64,000 bases of DNA from the NCBI GenBank assembly GCA_000621425.1, contig JHYJ01000008.1, positions 124,001-188,000 of the forward strand, read 5' to 3'. Position 1 is the first letter of the stretch; each line of letters opens with the position of its first letter. The notes below the pieces were generated by a model. The model had not been told where the DNA came from. It searched no databases and worked only from the letters and a program-made list of their open reading frames with translations. This document shows, in pieces, positions 59,341 through 64,000 of the stretch. The position numbers were made by a program, and so were the translations under genes. This DNA comes from Lachnospiraceae bacterium AB2028 (GTDB lineage: Bacteria > Bacillota > Clostridia > Lachnospirales > Lachnospiraceae).

Positions 59341-60892
59341 CCACATCCACGCTGCTACCGGAGTATTCCATGTAGTTTGCAGCTTCCGTTATGTACTTGG
59401 TGCCGTTCTTTACATCGCTGCCTTCTATGACGCTCATATTCTTGCCGGCATAGACTATGGTCACAGCTGATTTCTGCAGCGTTACTTTGCCACTGTCTCC
59501 GGAAGCTGTCAGTATAAACTTGTTTCCGTTCTCGTCTGTGAATATGGCTTCGTTAGGAACTGCAAAGCAGCTTCCCTTTGAGTAAACCAGAAACTCCGCT
59601 TCGCCATTCATTCCTATCTTTATCTTTTCGTCAGGGTTTTCAATGGTAACGGTTACCTTATAGTCTGCGTCCTCGCCTGATGTGTCGGTCTTGCCGGATG
59701 CATTCTTATATGCTGAATCGGCAACACGCTTAACACTTCCGCCGTAGGTGTCCGAATTATCCGCCTTTGGAGTGACAAGGACGGCCATGTTTTCAGAAAT
59801 GCTGTTTATGTCCTTCTCCGGGACTTTTGCCGTAAGCACCAGTTCCTTGGTATCTTCTATAACAAACAGAACGCCGGTAGAGTTTTCACCAACTTCTATA
59901 TTGACTGCTGTTACCGTTCCGGAAAAATCAGCCAGTATCTGGGCATCCAAAAGCTTTTTCTGCAGCTGGGCCATCTGGATCTCGTCAACCGAAAGATCCC
60001 CCTTCAGCTGTGCCTGCTCAATGGCATCTGCACTGAGAGCCCTTGCATTTTCCAATGCCCTCACTGCTGCGTTATATGCGATCTGCGCCGTCATATAATT
60101 AAGATTTGCATCCTCTGCGCTCTTGGCATAATCAGCTAAGCGGATGTCGCTCTGACGCAGAAGGTTTTCCCTGCTCTGTACAGCCTGGACATATGAAAGA
60201 CTTGCGCTGTCCACGGCGTCCTCAGCTTTTTCCTTTTCTATATCGCTTACGCCGTGCTCATCATCCAGCTCGCTCTGCATGGACTTGGCCTGCTGGACTG
60301 CCGTAGCTGCCTTAGCCACAGCTTGGTCTGCAGCCACCAGTGTCGGATCCATGCCCAGGTTCAGTGACTCCTTATAATCATCATAAGCTTTCTGGGCCGA
60401 CTCGTAAGTCTCCCTTGCTACCTGCAGGTTAGCCATAGCCTCCACAAGGTTTACATCAGTTCCGTTATTCAGCCCTTCCGTATATATGTTGTACTGATGC
60501 CTTGCCGCCTCCACACTGGTGGAAGCACTTCTTTCCGTCAGGTCCATTGCAGCCTGCTTGACCTCTATCTGCTCTTCGATGGACTCCGTATCCAGGACGC
60601 ACAGCAGGTCGCCTGCCGATACCCGGTCGCCTTCCTCAACAAGTATTTTTTCAACCGGAAGTGTAAGGGTTGAATAAACATAGTAAGGCTTCGCGCATTC
60701 CACAGTTCCGTCGGCCTTCACATACTCCGTGAAATCCGCAGCTTCCATGCTGCCTATGCTTCCTGCAGGCATACCTTCTTTTTTCCCGCATCCGGTAATG
60801 GCAAACAAGGTTAAGACCGAATAAATACCAAGGACCAGGACAGCCTTTTTTCTGATCTTTTTAAGACTTCTCTTCTCTGCCGTATTTCTCAT
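59333..60892 (-). CDS. MacA/HlyD-type adaptor lipoprotein of an efflux system
   Basis: A 519-residue lipoprotein: a basic start, hydrophobic helix and lipobox ITGC (Cys near residue 35). Behind it lies a biotinyl-lipoyl-like beta motif in two halves (PVEKILVEEGDRVSAGDLLC at the front and ILADFSGTVTAVNIEVGENS after the hairpin), with a long helical hairpin between (about 110-310) and beta-barrel parts (VLTAKVPEKDINSISENMAV). The ATG at 60892 is preceded by GGAGGAG; an upstream GTG frame overlaps that site. It is the first gene of the efflux operon, controlled by the promoter at 60998-61029. It would link permease and outer parts. Confidence 0.88.
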   Translation of the reverse strand: MRNTAEKRSLKKIRKKAVLVLGIYSVLTLFAITGCGKKEGMPAGSIGSMEAADFTEYVKADGTVECAKPYYVYSTLTLPVEKILVEEGDRVSAGDLLCVLDTESIEEQIEVKQAAMDLTERSASTSVEAARHQYNIYTEGLNNGTDVNLVEAMANLQVARETYESAQKAYDDYKESLNLGMDPTLVAADQAVAKAATAVQQAKSMQSELDDEHGVSDIEKEKAEDAVDSASLSYVQAVQSRENLLRQSDIRLADYAKSAEDANLNYMTAQIAYNAAVRALENARALSADAIEQAQLKGDLSVDEIQMAQLQKKLLDAQILADFSGTVTAVNIEVGENSTGVLFVIEDTKELVLTAKVPEKDINSISENMAVLVTPKADNSDTYGGSVKRVADSAYKNASGKTDTSGEDADYKVTVTIENPDEKIKIGMNGEAEFLVYSKGSCFAVPNEAIFTDENGNKFILTASGDSGKVTLQKSAVTIVYAGKNMSVIEGSDVKNGTKYITEAANYMEYSGSSVDVVD

Positions 60893-60997
60893 AGCACTCC
60901 TCCACACTCACATACTTTGTTCATTCATATGTAACTACTTAGAACATATTACTTATTCTTTTTTTTTAATATCTTTTATTAACCCTTTGAAACATTG

Positions 60998-61029
60998 GTT
61001 AGTATATGCTAACTATTGTTTGTTGTCAA
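60998..61029 (-). promoter_or_regulatory. Promoter with overlapping operator for the efflux operon
   Basis: On the minus strand TTGACA (61024-61029) and TATACT (61001-61006) are 17 bases apart. The inverted repeat GTTAGTATATGCTAAC (60998-61013) covers the -10, as an operator for a TetR- or MarR-type repressor would. No such repressor gene lies in the window. Confidence 0.7.
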
Positions 61030-61122
61030 GTCGTATATTTTAATTTCACTAAATTGATCAATTTAACCAAATTTATTTTGCGGAAACCGCAAATTAAGAT
61101 ATTCTAATTTATCAGAAAAGGC

Positions 61123-61162
61123 GAAATAAAAAAAACGCACCGGCAGTTCAACTGCCGATGCG
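61123..61162 (-). terminator. Strong terminator after the YgjP gene (distal)
   Basis: CGCATCGGCAG pairs over 11 positions (one G-U) with CTGCCGGTGCG around TTGAA, followed on the minus strand by eight T and ATTT. It closes the rib-pse-YgjP transcript. Confidence 0.88.
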
Positions 61163-61182
61163 GAAAATTATGGTCAGTAAAT

Positions 61183-61215
61183 AAAACTTCCCACAGACTA
61201 CATTTGGGAGGTTTT
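61183..61215 (-). terminator. First terminator after the YgjP gene
   Basis: AAAACCTCCCA pairs with TGGGAAGTTTT (one G-U) around an 11-base loop, followed by ATTT on the minus strand, 12 bases after the stop codon. Together with the stem at 61136-61162 it makes a tandem terminator. Confidence 0.75.
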
Positions 61216-61227
61216 AGTTAATAAATA

Positions 61228-61806
61228 TCAGCCGGTCATCCGCCTCATTATATCATCGCCATGAGTTTCCAGCCATTTCTGCCATTTATGATAATCGGGA
61301 TAAACCCGCAATACTTCCGCATAGAATTTTTTGGAATGGTTCATTTCTTTCCTGTGGCACAGTTCATGGACTACCACGGAATCCAGGACTTCCGGCGGCA
61401 TCAGCATCAGTAGGCAGTTGAAATTAAGATTCCCCTTCGATGAGCAGCTCCCCCACCTGGATACCTGGTTCCTTATAGTGATCCGTCCATATGTCACACC
61501 AACAAGTGGCGCATAGTAGGCAACCCGCTCCGGAATAACCCGCATGGCTTCATCAGCTAACTTATCTATATCAGCGCGGGTAAGATGTTCGACGGGCTGC
61601 TGATTTTTCTTCTTTTCATCAAGAAGTGCGGTTTTCTTCCTGATCCAGTCCTTATGGTCTATTACAAATTTATCGATTTCCGCCACGGACATTTTTAAAG
61701 GCGCCCGGACTGTTACTCCCTCGTCTGTTACCTCGACGGAAATAGTCCTGCGCCTGCTGCGCATCAGTCTGTATTCGATTATGTTCCCATTTATTTCTGA
61801 CGGCAT
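61228..61806 (-). CDS. YgjP-like zinc metallopeptidase (M48-related)
   Basis: A 192-residue protein of the YgjP/DUF45 family. The zinc motif VVHELCHRKEMNHSKKFY (HExxH at about residue 148) is followed by a second-site His in the MNHS segment and a Glu further on. The N-terminal beta strands YRLMRSRRRTISVEV are typical of the family. A conserved SRWGSCSSKGNLNFN loop precedes the zinc motif. Substrates are unknown. The gene begins 3 bases after the pseI-like gene's stop, so it is co-transcribed with it. Confidence 0.9.
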   Translation of the reverse strand: MPSEINGNIIEYRLMRSRRRTISVEVTDEGVTVRAPLKMSVAEIDKFVIDHKDWIRKKTALLDEKKKNQQPVEHLTRADIDKLADEAMRVIPERVAYYAPLVGVTYGRITIRNQVSRWGSCSSKGNLNFNCLLMLMPPEVLDSVVVHELCHRKEMNHSKKFYAEVLRVYPDYHKWQKWLETHGDDIMRRMTG

Positions 61807-61809
61807 GAA

Positions 61810-62850
61810 TTACTCCGATATCATATCCCATGAAAGCGGTGTGCCATATTCGATGTCACATTTTGCGGTCTTTCCTAACACATCCTCAAAATGCTTAGGC
61901 TCCATACCATAGCCCGGCCTGATGACACGGATATTCTCCGGAGAGAACGTCTCTCCCTTCTTTACATTCTTCACCACAAAGATGGACTTCCTGAAATTCC
62001 TGCTGGCTTCCTCCTGGGGGCTGGGGCCGTATTTTACGCTGCCTATGGCTTTTTCCGCCTGTCTGATATCCTTTACCATCCGGGCAAATTCCGCCGGTTC
62101 CATTGAAAAATGGGAATCGGCAGTCTCTATGGTACGGTCAAGGCATATATGCTTTTCAATGATGCGTCCGCCTAATGCCACTGCCGTAACAGCTCCCACT
62201 GAACCTGCGGAATGATCCGACAGTCCCACTGTCACACCAAAACGTTCACCGATATCCTGCATGGTTTTTAAATTCATCTGATCCGTTATCGCAGGATAGG
62301 CACTGGCGCATCTCAGCAGAGCCAGTTCATTATTTCCGGTAGAACGCACAGCCTCTACTGCATCTTCTATCTCGGAAAGCGTTGCCATTCCGGTGCTCAT
62401 GATCATGGGCTTTCCCTTTGATGCCGTATACTTTATAAGGGGAATATCAACAAGCTCAAAGGATGCGATCTTATAGAACTCCACTCCCAGGTCTTCAAGG
62501 TAATCCACGGAAGTATTGTCGAAGGGCGTAGAGAAGAAATCTATGCCTGCATCCTCAGCCTCTTTTTTTAACTCTGCATGCCACTCCCAGGGAGTATAGG
62601 CCCTTTTGTAAAGGTCATGGAAATTCTCACCGTCCCAGGCACTTCCGTTAATACAGAAATACTTATTACGGCAGTCAATGGTAATGGTATCCGCAGTGTA
62701 AGTCTGAAGCTTTATGCAGTCCGCACCGGCATCCGCTGCAGCATGCACGATCTTCTTTGCTGTCTCAAGACTGCCGGCATGGTTCCCCGACATTTCAGCA
62801 ATTATGTATGTAGGATGATCGATATCAATTATCCTGTTTCGTATCTTCAT
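61810..62850 (-). CDS. pseI: Pseudaminic acid synthase
   Basis: A 346-residue enzyme of the NeuB/PseI family that condenses a hexose with phosphoenolpyruvate to give a nonulosonic acid. The barrel starts with YIIAEMSGNHAGSLETAKKI, contains DLYKRAYTPWEWH (a feature of PseI rather than NeuB) and FFSTPFDNTSVDYLEDLG. The final SAF (antifreeze-like) domain is marked by the RKSIFVVKNVKKGETFSPEN segment. Pseudaminic acid commonly decorates flagellin. No other pse genes are nearby; the gene lies 27 bases after ribH and directly before the YgjP gene. Confidence 0.85.
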   Translation of the reverse strand: MKIRNRIIDIDHPTYIIAEMSGNHAGSLETAKKIVHAAADAGADCIKLQTYTADTITIDCRNKYFCINGSAWDGENFHDLYKRAYTPWEWHAELKKEAEDAGIDFFSTPFDNTSVDYLEDLGVEFYKIASFELVDIPLIKYTASKGKPMIMSTGMATLSEIEDAVEAVRSTGNNELALLRCASAYPAITDQMNLKTMQDIGERFGVTVGLSDHSAGSVGAVTAVALGGRIIEKHICLDRTIETADSHFSMEPAEFARMVKDIRQAEKAIGSVKYGPSPQEEASRNFRKSIFVVKNVKKGETFSPENIRVIRPGYGMEPKHFEDVLGKTAKCDIEYGTPLSWDMISE

Positions 62851-62877
62851 TGAATCTTCCTTCTTTGTACCGGAATA

Positions 62878-63351
62878 TTACATCTGCCTCATAAGGTTTA
62901 CCATCTCAACAGCACTGAGCGCACAGTCATAGCCCTTGTTTCCTGCCTTGCTTCCTGCCCTTGCGATAGCCTGCTCGATATTATCTGTGGTAACCACACC
63001 GAAAAGTACAGGTACCTCTGTCTCAAGTCCTGCCTGGGCGATACCCTTTGCTGCTTCATTGCATACAAGGTCATAGTGGGAAGTCTGTCCCCTGATCACT
63101 GCACCAAGGCAGATAACTGCATCATATTTTCCGGACTTTGCCATCTTCTTGGCTATCACGGGAAGCTCGAATGCGCCGGGCACCCATGCTGCAGTAATAT
63201 TTTCCTCCGCTACGCCATGACGCACAAGGCCGTCAACAGCGCCACCAAGCAACTTGTTTACGATTATCTCGTTAAACCTTGATGCAACGATGCCTACCTT
63301 CATTCCCTCGGGTGCTACAACTTTTCCTTCAAGCAGATTGATTTCTTTCAT
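62878..63351 (-). CDS. ribH: 6,7-dimethyl-8-ribityllumazine synthase
   Basis: Makes the lumazine intermediate of riboflavin from dihydroxybutanone phosphate and the pyrimidine product of RibD. The 157-residue protein is of normal length, with [20 protein letters not shown] near the start, [16 protein letters not shown], then [21 protein letters not shown] and [20 protein letters not shown]. The start is at the Met preceded by AGGAGG seven bases upstream; a longer frame to 63414 lacks a site. It directly follows the ribA/ribBA gene. Confidence 0.97.
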   Translation of the reverse strand: MKEINLLEGKVVAPEGMKVGIVASRFNEIIVNKLLGGAVDGLVRHGVAEENITAAWVPGAFELPVIAKKMAKSGKYDAVICLGAVIRGQTSHYDLVCNEAAKGIAQAGLETEVPVLFGVVTTDNIEQAIARAGSKAGNKGYDCALSAVEMVNLMRQM

Positions 63352-63416
63352 TTCTTTTTCCTCCTGATAATTAATTGCAATTTTACAGCTTAATATTTCA
63401 TACGTTAAGTTCAATC

Positions 63417-64000
63417 TTATACTTTGATCTCATTAAATATATGCCCCATCCTGGTCTTCTTGGTCTTAAGGTAATTCTCATCATACTTTTGGGGCGGTAT
63501 CTCAATGGGTACCCTTTCCTTTATGTCCAGGCCAAAATCAGATAGACCGTAAACCTTGTCCGGATTGTTGGTCATAAGCCGCAAGCTCTTTGCCCCTAAG
63601 TCCTTAAGTATCTGTGCACCAACCCAGTACTCGCGAAGGTCAGGTGCGAAACCGAGCTTTACATTAGCTTCAACAGTATCGTACCCCTGCTCCTGAAGTG
63701 CATAGGCCTTTATTTTATTTATGAGTCCTATGCCCCTGCCTTCCTGCCTCATGTATAATACTATGCCCCTGCCGGCATTTTCTATCATCTCTAAAGATTT
63801 TTTAAGCTGCAGCCCGCAGTCACATCTGTATGAACCGAAAGTATCTCCGGTAAGACATTCTGAGTGAACCCTGCAAAGCACATCTTCTCCGTCGCCTATC
63901 TCTCCCTTTACCAGTGCTACATGGTGTTCGCCGGTTATGTCATTAATATAGCCGTACATTTTGAAATTGCCATGCTCGGTAGGGAGCAGCGCCTCCGCCT
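63417..64000 (-). CDS. ribA: GTP cyclohydrolase II, probably part of RibBA (partial)
   Basis: The reading frame runs off the right edge. The visible part contains the start of the cyclohydrolase domain ([22 protein letters not shown]), zinc ligands in [14 protein letters not shown], the [13 protein letters not shown] loop and [20 protein letters not shown]. It is the first step of riboflavin synthesis from GTP. In Firmicutes this domain is usually fused to the RibB domain (RibBA), which would be off the window; that cannot be seen here. The protein C-terminus is complete. ribH follows after 65 bases. Confidence 0.95.
   Translation of the reverse strand, partial: AEALLPTEHGNFKMYGYINDITGEHHVALVKGEIGDGEDVLCRVHSECLTGDTFGSYRCDCGLQLKKSLEMIENAGRGIVLYMRQEGRGIGLINKIKAYALQEQGYDTVEANVKLGFAPDLREYWVGAQILKDLGAKSLRLMTNNPDKVYGLSDFGLDIKERVPIEIPPQKYDENYLKTKKTRMGHIFNEIKV

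Overview
The window reads as chromosome from an anaerobic low-to-mid GC Firmicute, most likely a Lachnospiraceae (Butyrivibrio/Roseburia-like). The basis is the T-box in front of thrS, strong AGGAGG-type ribosome binding sites, consensus sigma-A promoters, a RibBA/RibH pair, a GlgX-type debranching enzyme, and many proteins of clostridial character. The family assignment is inference from gene content, since no 16S or marker search was possible.

Left flank (1-13.8 kb) is ordinary chromosome: acyl-ACP thioesterase, a DUF1294 membrane protein, argG, a large polytopic membrane protein with a possibly leaderless mRNA, T-box-controlled thrS preceded by tRNA-Gly(CCC), two small conserved hypotheticals, glgX, and an operon of SPL-like radical SAM protein, SDR, and metal ABC ATPase and permease.

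Signalling block (13.8-22.4 kb): a leftward operon encodes an MFS transporter fused to a propeller and CACHE sensor, a GNAT, a SpoIIE-type PP2C phosphatase with a sensor ectodomain, and an RsbW-like kinase. Two rightward genes follow (an HATPase protein without a visible DHp domain and an SH3 protein). Then comes a leftward STAS protein plus an FtsE-like ATPase with its own consensus promoter. Phosphatase, kinase and STAS protein together make a partner-switching set, but no sigma factor is present.

The main feature (22.4-55.5 kb) is a 25-gene, 33-kb leftward contractile injection system (CIS) of the eCIS/Afp/PVC type. It has sheath, tube, a second tube-like protein with a long repeat tail, tail-assembly and DUF6760 proteins, two CIS-tube (Afp7-like) adaptors, a split VgrG (gpD + gpV), gp25, two gpJ-like wedges, a P2-I-like protein, a PAAR-like DUF4280 tip, a DUF4255 cap, and a tandem AAA+ ATPase. 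A block of five envelope proteins is embedded in the operon: a C-terminally anchored protein, a membrane pseudo-adenylate-cyclase with propeller and CACHE, a membrane MORN-repeat protein, a secreted TolC-like coiled-coil protein and an N-anchored coiled-coil protein. No toxin or fibre is recognisable. The membrane proteins suggest a cell-anchored or membrane-sensing CIS rather than a simply released particle (inference).

Right flank (55.6-64 kb): a MacAB-like efflux operon (lipoprotein adaptor, ATPase, large permease) with a repressible-looking promoter and a ~300-bp non-coding insertion between adaptor and ATPase. After it come a YgjP-type metallopeptidase, an orphan pseudaminic acid synthase, ribH, and the 3' part of ribA/ribBA cut by the window edge.
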